NCBI RefSeq assembly: GCF_000698575.1 | Contig: NZ_JFHD01000018.1 | Span: 1-64,000, forward strand | Direction: 5' to 3' | DNA: 64,000 nt | Source: Caballeronia zhejiangensis | GTDB lineage: Bacteria; Pseudomonadota; Gammaproteobacteria; Burkholderiales; Burkholderiaceae | In this document: piece after piece, positions 26,713-34,003 of the stretch | Position numbering within the stretch: the stretch's first letter is position 1 | Layout: the number at the start of each line of letters is the position of its first letter | The notes under the pieces: generated by a model | What the model was told of the DNA's origin: nothing | Seen by the model: only the letters and a program-made list of their open reading frames with translations | Databases searched by the model: none | Program-made: the position numbers and the translations under genes

Positions 26713-26998
26713 CCGTGGGCGGTATTCATGCCAGGACGAGCAGAGAACGCGAGTGCCCTCGGCGGCCTGCATGGTCCCCTTGACGTCGTCACCGAAATCG
26801 AGGTGTGCGCGCCTTCTAGGGGCTCCTCCAATCCGACCAGAGGTTCGTCAAGCCGGCACCTTCCGCAGGTATCACTCGCATCATGGAACATCTCCGTGCG
26901 CGGGAGGCCCAGCTCCCTTTTCCGCGCCGGGACCGACGTCGCGTACTTCTTGCGGCGAGGGTGCTACCCTTAAGACCTCGGACAAGATGGTCTTTCAA
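26713..26998. other. no gene seen
   Basis: 286 bases between two convergent response-regulator genes. Frames here are short and lack ribosome sites. I see no terminator of standard form. Confidence 0.35.
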
Positions 26999-27682
26999 CT
27001 ATTCACTCGCCGGAGACTTGTCCTCCAGCACGTAACCCATTCCGCGGACAGTGTGGAGCAACTTCTTGTCAAAGGAGGAGTCAATCTTAGCTCTGAGCCT
27101 TCGGACCGCGACGTCGACCACATTTGTATCGCTGTCGAAGTTTATGTCCCATAACTGCGATGTGATGAACGTTCTAGTCAAGACTTCGCCCTGCCGCTCT
27201 GCCAGCAATTGAAGAAGAGCGAACTCCTGGGCGGTAAGTTCAATCCGTACGCCACCGCGCCTCACGCGTCTCTTTATGAGTTCAATCTCTAAATCAGCAA
27301 TGAACACGTAGTCACGGGCCGAACGAGGCACTCGTCGAAGAAGAGTACGGATTCGAGCCAGCAGCTCTATGTACGCAAAGGGTTTCGCCAAATAGTCATC
27401 AGCGCCCAGCTCGAAACCTTTAACTTTGCTCTCAGTGGTGTCTCTCGCGGACAGAAGGAGCACAGGCGTGTCCTTTTGCTCCCTTAACCGTTTCAGCACC
27501 TCGAAACCATCTATCTGAGGCAGCATCACATCAAGGACAATCAGGTCGAAGTCCTCGTGCAGGGCCAGAAACAAGCCATGCCTACCATTGTCGGCAATGT
27601 CGACAGTGAAACTCGCCTCCGTGAGTCCTTTACGAAGATAGGAACTCATCTTCTGCTCGTCTTCGATAAGTAGGATGCGCAT
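26999..27682 (-). CDS. CopR/CusR-like response regulator, no adjacent kinase
   Basis: 227 aa from MRILLIEDEQKMSSY. Receiver with Asp in VLDVMLPQIDGFEVL and Lys in LAKPFAYIELL; OmpR/PhoB winged helix at 130-220 with LTAQEFALLQLLAERQGEVL and NVVDVAVRRLRAKID. It is very close to CopR at 43322 over its whole length, so it is a paralogue. No sensor kinase follows on the minus strand; instead a lipoprotein and DUF4148 gene lie upstream. It may respond to the copS kinase at 43990 or be left over after loss of its partner. Confidence 0.9.
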   Translation of the reverse strand: MRILLIEDEQKMSSYLRKGLTEASFTVDIADNGRHGLFLALHEDFDLIVLDVMLPQIDGFEVLKRLREQKDTPVLLLSARDTTESKVKGFELGADDYLAKPFAYIELLARIRTLLRRVPRSARDYVFIADLEIELIKRRVRRGGVRIELTAQEFALLQLLAERQGEVLTRTFITSQLWDINFDSDTNVVDVAVRRLRAKIDSSFDKKLLHTVRGMGYVLEDKSPASE

Positions 27683-27861
27683 ACCGCTATGATTTATTCC
27701 TTTCGACCAATGGTTCCGAGCGGAAGCGCCCACCGCGTTGCACTCCGCTTCGAGATTATTCCGGGGAAGACAAATTGAGAACCGAGGAGGCGAGGGATGA
27801 ACTCCGTGAGCCTCCCCCTCTCCAAGAACCTTACCGGCCGAACTTGATGCGCGCGGTTCGC

Positions 27862-28062
27862 TTACCGCGGAGGACAGTTCGTTGGCTTTACGTGCAGGTT
27901 TTGGCAGGGATACTCGGGCTTCAACTGTGGACTCGGTGCAGCGCGTGTGTTAGTGCTAGCAGCAGAGCCTTTCTGATTCGATATCGTGCCACAGGCGGCA
28001 AGAACGACGCCCGCTATTATCGCTACCATTACTACGCGGCCACTACCAATATCTGCTTTCAA
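27862..28062 (-). CDS. small lipoprotein with NLHVK-Cys motif
   Basis: 66 aa, TTG start with GAGGTCC upstream. Lipobox VVLAAC at about 18-23, a Ser/Ala/Pro spacer, then PCQNLHVKPTNCPPR at the C-terminus. The same two-Cys motif (PCTSANLHVKAHPC) ends the lipoprotein at 62535. Both genes lie beside DUF4148 genes, so the pairing looks conserved. No known family; the Cys-His-Cys tail could bind metal. Outer-membrane or inner-membrane anchoring is not predictable from the sequence alone. Confidence 0.7.
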   Translation of the reverse strand: MKADIGSGRVVMVAIIAGVVLAACGTISNQKGSAASTNTRAAPSPQLKPEYPCQNLHVKPTNCPPR

Positions 28063-28172
28063 GCTGGACCTCGCTCTTTCAGCACCAGCGTAACCTAAGT
28101 GTCCGGCTCACACCTTGGCTGTCAAACACTGCACCTTGTTGGCGAAACAAGGCAGCGCGAGCCGGCCGACCC

Positions 28173-28499
28173 TTACTGCGCTTGCGCCGCGCGTTGCCGC
28201 GCAGCGTACTTTTCTTTGTTCAATTGAACGCGCGATTCGCTAGGCGGATAGTCGTTGTCACCGTGCTGGATGAGTCCGTCTCGTTCCGCTTGTTTCAATT
28301 CTTGCAAGACTTGCTGTCGGGTCTTCCCTGTGGGTGCGGCCTGAGCGACCGGCGCTTGCCAGACGTGAGCGGATTGAGTAGTTTCAACACTTTCCGCTCT
28401 TGCGGTTTCCTTCGGAGGGTAATTGTGCATAGAATCTGCCAAGGCAGCTGTTGTGGCGACACTCAAGCATAGGGCGACAGCAAGACGATGCAATTTCAT
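28173..28499 (-). CDS. DUF4148 secreted protein
   Basis: 108 aa. Signal peptide ending TTAALADS, a spacer with HNYPPKE, then GKTRQQVLQELKQAERDGL and DYPPSESRVQLNKEKYAAR, the DUF4148 signature. A CopR-like box lies 83 bases upstream of its ATG (28581-28606), so copper induction is plausible. The small NLHVK lipoprotein gene follows downstream on the same strand. Confidence 0.88.
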   Translation of the reverse strand: MKLHRLAVALCLSVATTAALADSMHNYPPKETARAESVETTQSAHVWQAPVAQAAPTGKTRQQVLQELKQAERDGLIQHGDNDYPPSESRVQLNKEKYAARQRAAQAQ

Positions 28500-28580
28500 G
28501 TTTAACCTCGTTGTTAACAGCTGCGTCGGTGATTCGACGCGCTACGGGGCTTATTCTGAAGACGTGCACCTGAAAACACC

Positions 28581-28606
28581 GTGACGCTCAGATGACTATT
28601 CAGTCA
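28581..28606 (-). promoter_or_regulatory. putative CopR operator, DUF4148 gene
   Basis: Minus strand: TGAC-N6-GTCATCT-N4-GTCAC, matching the consensus TTAC-N6-GTCATTT-N4-GTCAT at nearly all fixed positions. The half-sites repeat every 11 bp, as expected for OmpR-family regulators. Upstream of the DUF4148 start at 28499. Confidence 0.65.
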
Positions 28607-28984
28607 CCCAACGTGCAGGACGCGAAGGGCTGAGTGTGTCACTGCATTGCGCTTTTCCAATTGAGAGGTTCTGCTCTTTCACGGTATGAGTGGTTGCCGT
28701 GCGCGGCGCAGCCGTGATGGCGGTCAAATAAGTAACATCGCGTCGGTGCGATGCTGAATGACTTAGCAGGTCGTTGAACTATCCTTCGCGAACGCGTGCT
28801 CGCTTATACGCAAGAGCTAGCGCGGTGGTGTTCCGACGGCGAGCTTCCTTGATTCGGGTGACGCTGATGCCGCTTTCCGTCTTGCTTACCCTTTCATGTT
28901 GCTTGAGCAGCAAGCGTTCGCGCGTGAAACAAGTTGTGGCCGATTGAGTCAGCAAAAGCAACTGGACATCGCCTGCCGAATCCT
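28607..28984. other. no gene seen
   Basis: 380 bases without a supported gene. Short frames lack domain similarity. It probably holds decayed flanks of the IS relic that follows. Confidence 0.35.
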
Positions 28985-29300
28985 GCCGACGGTCTTGCCC
29001 TACCCAGCAACTGGGTCGACTCGCCACAGACCTCGATACTCTATGCGTTCGCGTCTGAGTTGACTGATTGCGCAACCACCATTACGTCGTTGGCGCGTTA
29101 ATCGCGGACCTGGGACCCGCCCGCGCATGCGGAGCTTTGCGCCACATGCGGCGTCACAGCGGCACATGGCCACGAACCCCGCCGCTTCGTAGTTCTTGTC
29201 CGCATCGACTGTGATAGACGTACTGGCAAATCGCACCGCATCCGCGAGCATCTCTGCGGCCTCGTCCCGGTCGACCGTGTCGTTTGCCTTGTACATTCAT
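28985..29300 (-). pseudogene. IS5-like transposase relic
   Basis: The minus strand reads ITVDADKNYEAAGFVA, then after a frameshift VTPHVAQSS, and after another GYAISQ-like CAISQLRRERIEYRGLW. These are consecutive motifs of IS5-group (IS1182/ISL3-like) DDE transposase C-termini (ADKNYDTADFV, VTPHVAQN, GYAISQRKRKRIEE.FGW). Start, frame and catalytic N-terminal part are lost. Confidence 0.7.
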
Positions 29301-29623
29301 CACGACGCCATGCCGGTGAAGCGAGGTCCGAGGCATTTCTCGACGCGGCCATTCGTACGTGTCACGGACGTCGGTTCCAGGGCGTCTCTCATATTCGCCT
29401 CGCCGTGGCCGGGTTTAACTGGTTTAACTAGGGTTGAGCTGCGTAGATTATGAGAAACGAAGTTGGGCACCGTTTCGTGGCGCAAAGGCGAGAAGCTCTT
29501 CCTTTCTGGTTGATGACTGTCGCGTGAAATCTTTGTCATTTTTGCCAATCGGGCTTAACGGATGCTAGCGCTCCCTCTGTCACTCGGCGATGCGCATACT
29601 CGGAAAATTCCACGGAGGGGATT
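29301..29623. other. no gene seen; upstream region of DUF305 gene
   Basis: It contains, at about 29535, GTCATTT followed by TGCCAAT, a weak half-match to the CopR-like box, some 85 bases before the DUF305 gene. Otherwise no recognisable feature. Confidence 0.3.
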
Positions 29624-30391
29624 ATGCAATTTAGTATGAGGAAGGAAACAGTACGGCGTGACGTTCCGGCTTTTACCATCTGTGCACGTCAAGGCCGTCG
29701 AACGGCAATCGCAATCGTCGCAGCAGTAGCTGCTTTTGCCAGCTCGTCCACCTATGCTGACGGCCCTGGGCGAGGACTAACGGCGAATTTCGAGGTGGGA
29801 CTGATGGAGACCATCGTGGACCATCATTTTTCTGCGCTCAGGATGACCGAGCTTGCCGCAGGCACTGACGTTCGAACGAGCGGCAATCTGTCTCCAACCG
29901 AGGGAACGTCACCGTCTCCGGGGTTTCCTCCGACACAAGCTAAGGCCAGCTCGGACGAAATCAAATCTAATGCTCGTATGGAAAATCGCACACAGCGCGA
30001 GCAGATTTTTCAGTTGCAGTCGCTTCTTCACGACTGGTATGGAATCAACTACCAACCCCAGCTGCGTCCGGAACAACAGGCGGCCATCGGAATACTTGAG
30101 CATGCGCAGCCAGGCAAGTCTTTCGACCGCGCTTACCTGGAGGTATTCAGTCACCACCACTATCAGTTGTTTAAGTCCCTTAATGGATGCATGAGCGGTG
30201 TAGACCGACGCCATGAGGCACTCGCGCGCCTATGCAATCAAATGTGGCACGCTCAGACTAGCGCCGTCGACGAGATGCGAGAGCTGCTCGAGAAGAACTT
30301 CGGGATTGCAGATTATCAACCCTTCTCGGACGCTAGCCCACTGCAACCCGAAGGAGGAAATCTGCGCGGACAGCACAGCGGTGGTCGATAG
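29624..30391 (+). CDS. secreted DUF305-like protein, long form
   Basis: 255 aa; CGGAGGGGATT precedes the ATG. Long signal region (AIAIVAAVAAFASSSTYA), then a DUF305-type repeat: MIDHH-like ETIVDHHFSALRMTELAAGT at about 66-85, and YLEVFSHHHYQLFKSLNGCM with HEALARLCNQMWHAQTSAVDEM further on, the ferritin-like helices of the family. The middle (about 90-140) is a variable linker. DUF305 proteins are periplasmic His/Met-rich helical proteins in copper clusters. The shorter DUF305 gene at 50152 is a second member. Confidence 0.75.
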   Translation: MQFSMRKETVRRDVPAFTICARQGRRTAIAIVAAVAAFASSSTYADGPGRGLTANFEVGLMETIVDHHFSALRMTELAAGTDVRTSGNLSPTEGTSPSPGFPPTQAKASSDEIKSNARMENRTQREQIFQLQSLLHDWYGINYQPQLRPEQQAAIGILEHAQPGKSFDRAYLEVFSHHHYQLFKSLNGCMSGVDRRHEALARLCNQMWHAQTSAVDEMRELLEKNFGIADYQPFSDASPLQPEGGNLRGQHSGGR

Positions 30392-30489
30392 CGCTTACCG
30401 AATATAGAAACTGCATCGCCAAGTGCTTACACCTTTTTCGCACGGCGGACCGAGCGAGCCGCTCTGGGCCCGCTTGGCGAGATAGCGTC

Positions 30490-30816
30490 CTACGCCATCG
30501 CGCGACATTCCTTCGCGCACGTGCGGCAAGCCTCTGCGCATTGCCTGCAATGCTCGTGTTGGTGTTTCTCGCACTCGGTAGCGCATGCTTCACATAGGGA
30601 CGCGCATAGCGAACAAATGTCTTTGACATGTTGGCTGCCGCGAGCCATGACCGCAGACGCAAGACGACAGACACCAGCGCAGTCCATGTCCTGTCTGATG
30701 CAATCGGCCATTTGGGAGACGTTGCTTTCAGACAGGCATGCAGTTGCGCAATTGTCGCAAGCAGTGGCGCAGGAATCGCAAGCGTCAATGCACGACTGAT
30801 ACTGTTGGTGAGCCAT
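30490..30816 (-). CDS. four-helix bundle copper-binding (Csp-like) protein
   Basis: 108 aa from the ATG at 30816, preceded by AAGGAGGAAAT. Nineteen Cys, mostly in CxxxC or CxxC spacing along helices: QSCIDACDSCATACDNC, MDCAGVC, CSLCASLCEACATEC, HCRQCAEACRTCAKEC. This is the DUF326/Csp family, whose four-helix bundles store many Cu(I) ions in the core. No signal peptide, so cytoplasmic (Csp3-like) storage is predicted. Monocistronic between the DUF305 gene (convergent) and the nuclease gene. Confidence 0.93.
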   Translation of the reverse strand: MAHQQYQSCIDACDSCATACDNCATACLSESNVSQMADCIRQDMDCAGVCRLASAVMARGSQHVKDICSLCASLCEACATECEKHQHEHCRQCAEACRTCAKECRAMA

Positions 30817-31168
30817 ATTTCCTCCTTGAATAGTAGGGGCTGGATGAGCCAGCGAAGAAGGACGCGCACGCATCGTGCCCGGTGATGCAAGCATCAATGC
30901 AGTCCTGTCATGACATGCGGTAGGTCTATCGGTCGGCGACGAGGTCTGTTCCTACGTCGGCCACCGACGGCTATCGCTCGCTAAATCAAGCGTTCCAACG
31001 AGCATGATGCGGTGTCCGCTCATCTATCAGAACCGCAACGAACACCACAGGCCCAACAGGAAGCATTTCGCAGAAACATTTGAACAAATGCGTGCCGCTG
31101 CTACGGAGTGAACCGGACATTCTTAGCGTCTAGATTAAAGCGACCAGCAAGCAACGGGAGACAAGTGA
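30817..31168. other. no gene seen
   Basis: 350 bases upstream of the Csp-like gene. It must contain its promoter (minus strand), but no MerR dyad or CopR-like box is visible. Confidence 0.35.
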
Positions 31169-32428
31169 CTACAGCTTGGAGGCAATGGCCTCGATGGGCT
31201 TCATCCCGGTGCCGAAACGCGCGATGGTTTCCCGATTTGCTTTTAGCGCACTATAGGGGATGTATTTCATGCTCAGCGCAGCCACGCGCGAGAATGCCGG
31301 CCTCGCGAGTTGACTACGAACGTCGCTCTCTCGGCTGTCGGGAGCAACGAGATACAGATGTCGTTGAATAGTATCTGCGGACCCAAGCGCAAGGTCGAGC
31401 AATCGAACGATGCCGGAGTAGATTGACGTCGAATGCTCTACTTCGAAAGCGGCGACAACCGAGCCGTCTTCATGCAGCCAGATGACGTCAATCAAAGGTA
31501 CCGTGTCTCCGCCCACGATTGAAAGCGCAACCGGTAACTGCTCAAGGCATCCGTCGGAGAGCTTTCCTTCTTCATACGGGCGGGACCTATCGTTGGTCGC
31601 AATCCAAACCTTATATCCAAGCGAATGTCCGAGGTCGCGCAGCCAACCTTGAATCTGCGTATGTGTCGCATCCTCCTGTCTGCTTGCCGCCAATTGTTTG
31701 GCTTGACTCGCGGATTGGGCGCGGACTGCCTCAAGGTCTTTGCGCCACGCGTCGTGTGAGGCCATGTCGTCAGCCATCGGCGGAAGCGGATACCGTTCGC
31801 TTCCAACGTCAAACAGGAATCCAGCGGCTGCACCAAGGTCGTTGGATAAGAGCCCGCGATGCGCCGCATTGAACGCAAGAATGCTCTCCCGCATCGTCAA
31901 ATAATGGTCCCAGCGGCCGAGCTTAACGTTCGAGCGCGAGACTGCGTTGAAGCCTTTGACGATGGCTGTATTGAAGGGACTGACCAGCGTCGGATGGATG
32001 AAATACAACAAGTTCGCGACAGCCGGTCCCAGCCCCTTGATAGCATGGGAATCGAGCGCTCGTATGGCGCAAAGCACTTCTTCTGCTTCGCTGCAGCAGT
32101 CGCAAGTTTCCAGGAGCCGCGCGAACGCCCGCTGATTGCCGGAGTTCTCGTAGATGTCCGGGATTCGGAGCTTCGGCTTCCAGATGAACGCATGGTCCGC
32201 CCCTTTAAATATTTGCCGTTGCTCGGCGATTGAGTGAACGACAGTCTCGAGTGACGACCCGCGGTACGCGTTCCCGAAAGTGCCTGCCTTTATCTCCTTC
32301 ACAACTTGTCGAAGCCCTTGGCGAATCGAGCGGAAATTCTTTAAGCGTTCGGGCCATAAGAACCAACTCTGAAACGTTCCTGTCGGGTCTTGCTTCCAAT
32401 GCTGAATCAACGCTGCTATTTCGTCCAT
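31169..32428 (-). CDS. probable PD-(D/E)XK nuclease with HhH motif
   Basis: 419 aa, no signal or membrane segment. A helix-hairpin-helix-like IKGLGPAVANLLYFIHP lies at about 132-148. After a coiled central part (DLEAVRAQSASQAKQL) the C-terminal domain has DVIWLHEDGSVVAAFEVEHS at about 318-337, i.e. Asp followed by Glu-x-Glu on a strand, the pattern of PD-(D/E)XK endonucleases with ExK replaced by ExE. FEVEHSTSIYSGIVR recalls some type II restriction-like proteins. No methyltransferase or other defence gene is adjacent. It lies between copper genes, with a CopR-like box 320 bases upstream. Substrate and role unknown. Confidence 0.65.
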   Translation of the reverse strand: MDEIAALIQHWKQDPTGTFQSWFLWPERLKNFRSIRQGLRQVVKEIKAGTFGNAYRGSSLETVVHSIAEQRQIFKGADHAFIWKPKLRIPDIYENSGNQRAFARLLETCDCCSEAEEVLCAIRALDSHAIKGLGPAVANLLYFIHPTLVSPFNTAIVKGFNAVSRSNVKLGRWDHYLTMRESILAFNAAHRGLLSNDLGAAAGFLFDVGSERYPLPPMADDMASHDAWRKDLEAVRAQSASQAKQLAASRQEDATHTQIQGWLRDLGHSLGYKVWIATNDRSRPYEEGKLSDGCLEQLPVALSIVGGDTVPLIDVIWLHEDGSVVAAFEVEHSTSIYSGIVRLLDLALGSADTIQRHLYLVAPDSRESDVRSQLARPAFSRVAALSMKYIPYSALKANRETIARFGTGMKPIEAIASKL

Positions 32429-32747
32429 TTGCTCGCGACTCTCTCGTTTGCCGCGAGTCTACCACTGCCCCGTTGCTCAAAAGCCATATGAAAACGTACA
32501 TCCGAGCGTGCCGGCTCGCATTAGCCCTGCCTTGTGGGTCATCGGGAGAATCCCGGCTCGCCGCATGTGTTGTAACGAGTAACGCGTCAGGACGTTCCAC
32601 CGGTCGCACGGCACATTAGGGCGCGCAACGCGGCCTGACGTGGAAGGCTGAATGACCGAGCCGCCGTCGGTTCCACCCGACAACGGTTTCTTCACCGAGG
32701 TTGCGCTTTACCTACGTGATATGCCTCGTCGAAGGAGGACCGCAAAA
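32429..32747. other. upstream region of the nuclease gene, no gene seen
   Basis: 320 bases between the nuclease start and a strong CopR-like box pointing toward it. On the minus strand GGCATATCAC, about 25 bases after the box, could act as -10. If used, the transcript would have a long leader. Confidence 0.35.
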
Positions 32748-32773
32748 ATGACGGTTGAATGACCAAAATGTAA
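32748..32773 (-). promoter_or_regulatory. putative CopR operator, minus strand
   Basis: Minus strand: TTAC-N6-GTCATTC-N4-GTCAT, matching the consensus at all fixed positions but one. It lies between the copB stop and the nuclease gene and reads toward the nuclease. Confidence 0.65.
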
Positions 32774-32881
32774 TGCTGACATCATCTGCCTAGTTCGAGT
32801 TGTGGACTACTAGGGCGAAGGCGACGTTGGAGTGCCGGGCGCGACGCTTCATGTTCAAACGACGGGGACAGCGGAGGTGCG

Positions 32882-34003
32882 TTAATACCAAAGGCGCAAG
32901 CCAACTACCAGTTCCGTATCGGTTACCGGCTCTCCATCGCGGCGGGAAAAATCAGCCGTACGGCCGAAGCGGCGTCCCCACACAAAGCCAATGTAGGGAG
33001 CTATTTCTCGCCTAATCTCGTAGCGAAGACGCAACCCCAGTTTGATATCAGATATACCACTGCCAATTTCTCGCTCCGGGTCGGACTTGCCGTATGCATT
33101 CATCTCGGCTTCGGGGGTCAGAAAGAGCTTCTGAGACAGCAAGATGTCGTAGGATGTTTTCAACTGAAGAGCGGTGCGGCCGGAAGTTCCGATATAGCCG
33201 GTCGCCTGTATATTGAAGAAATAAGGAGCTAGTCCTTCAACGCCGATGGCTGCCCAATCGCGAGTCGGTCCATTACCGAAGTCGTGCCGGACACCAAGTT
33301 GCGCGTTCCAATAGGTCGAGTATGCATGTGATACGAGAGCTTCGACGCGCGCATCGTCTGTTTTTCCGTAAAGACGCTCCCCAGAACTCTTCAACCAAAG
33401 CCTGTTGATGTCGCCGCCAATCCATGCCTCACCGTCCCACGACCATCCTTGTCCTCCAACTGCCTTAACGTACTCCAACTGGTTGATGAGAATTTGATGG
33501 TAGATACCGCTGTCGGACATATCCATGCCTTGCATCGGTATGCCTTCATTCGGGTTCGCCATCGGAATGCGAGGTTCGTCTACCCCAATGATGTGATTGG
33601 GTCCATTGAGCGGGCCTGCCTTCGGACTCTTCGAATTATCCACCCGGATACCGGCGTCGCCGCTAGACTTCGACCCATTGCTGTCGGTCGATGCAGCCGA
33701 TTTGGGATGTGGCTGGTCGCCCGGCGATTTCGTCTGGTCCCCGCGGTCCATCCCTGACGTTCCTTTTGCCCTGGGTGCTCCGCCCGTCTGTAAGGCGGAG
33801 CCGGAGCGGGACTGAGATGAGTTAGTCCCTTCGTCCGACATGTCCACGTTGCCCATGCCTTTCATGCCCGGCATACCGTCCATCTGCGACATATCTCCTG
33901 CAGCCACGGCCGACGAGGAGGCTATCAATAGCGCGACCGCGGTTGGAAAGGGCTTGACCGGCTTCCTTTGGCTCGCGCGCCTGAAAAAGTGGCTCGCGCT
34001 CAT
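32882..34003 (-). CDS. copB: CopB outer-membrane copper resistance protein
   Basis: 373 aa from the ATG overlapping the copA stop (ATGA). Signal peptide to about residue 34, a Met-rich copper-binding stretch (MSQMDGMPGMKGMGNVDM), a long Ser/Gly/Lys linker, then the CopB beta-barrel: YHQILINQLEY, WDGEAWIGGDINRLWLKSSG, QLGVRHDFGNGPTRDWAAIG and the terminal GRRFGRTADFSRRDGEPV...GLRLWY. It works with CopA at the outer membrane. The linker is longer than usual and low in complexity. Confidence 0.95.
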   Translation of the reverse strand: MSASHFFRRASQRKPVKPFPTAVALLIASSSAVAAGDMSQMDGMPGMKGMGNVDMSDEGTNSSQSRSGSALQTGGAPRAKGTSGMDRGDQTKSPGDQPHPKSAASTDSNGSKSSGDAGIRVDNSKSPKAGPLNGPNHIIGVDEPRIPMANPNEGIPMQGMDMSDSGIYHQILINQLEYVKAVGGQGWSWDGEAWIGGDINRLWLKSSGERLYGKTDDARVEALVSHAYSTYWNAQLGVRHDFGNGPTRDWAAIGVEGLAPYFFNIQATGYIGTSGRTALQLKTSYDILLSQKLFLTPEAEMNAYGKSDPEREIGSGISDIKLGLRLRYEIRREIAPYIGFVWGRRFGRTADFSRRDGEPVTDTELVVGLRLWY

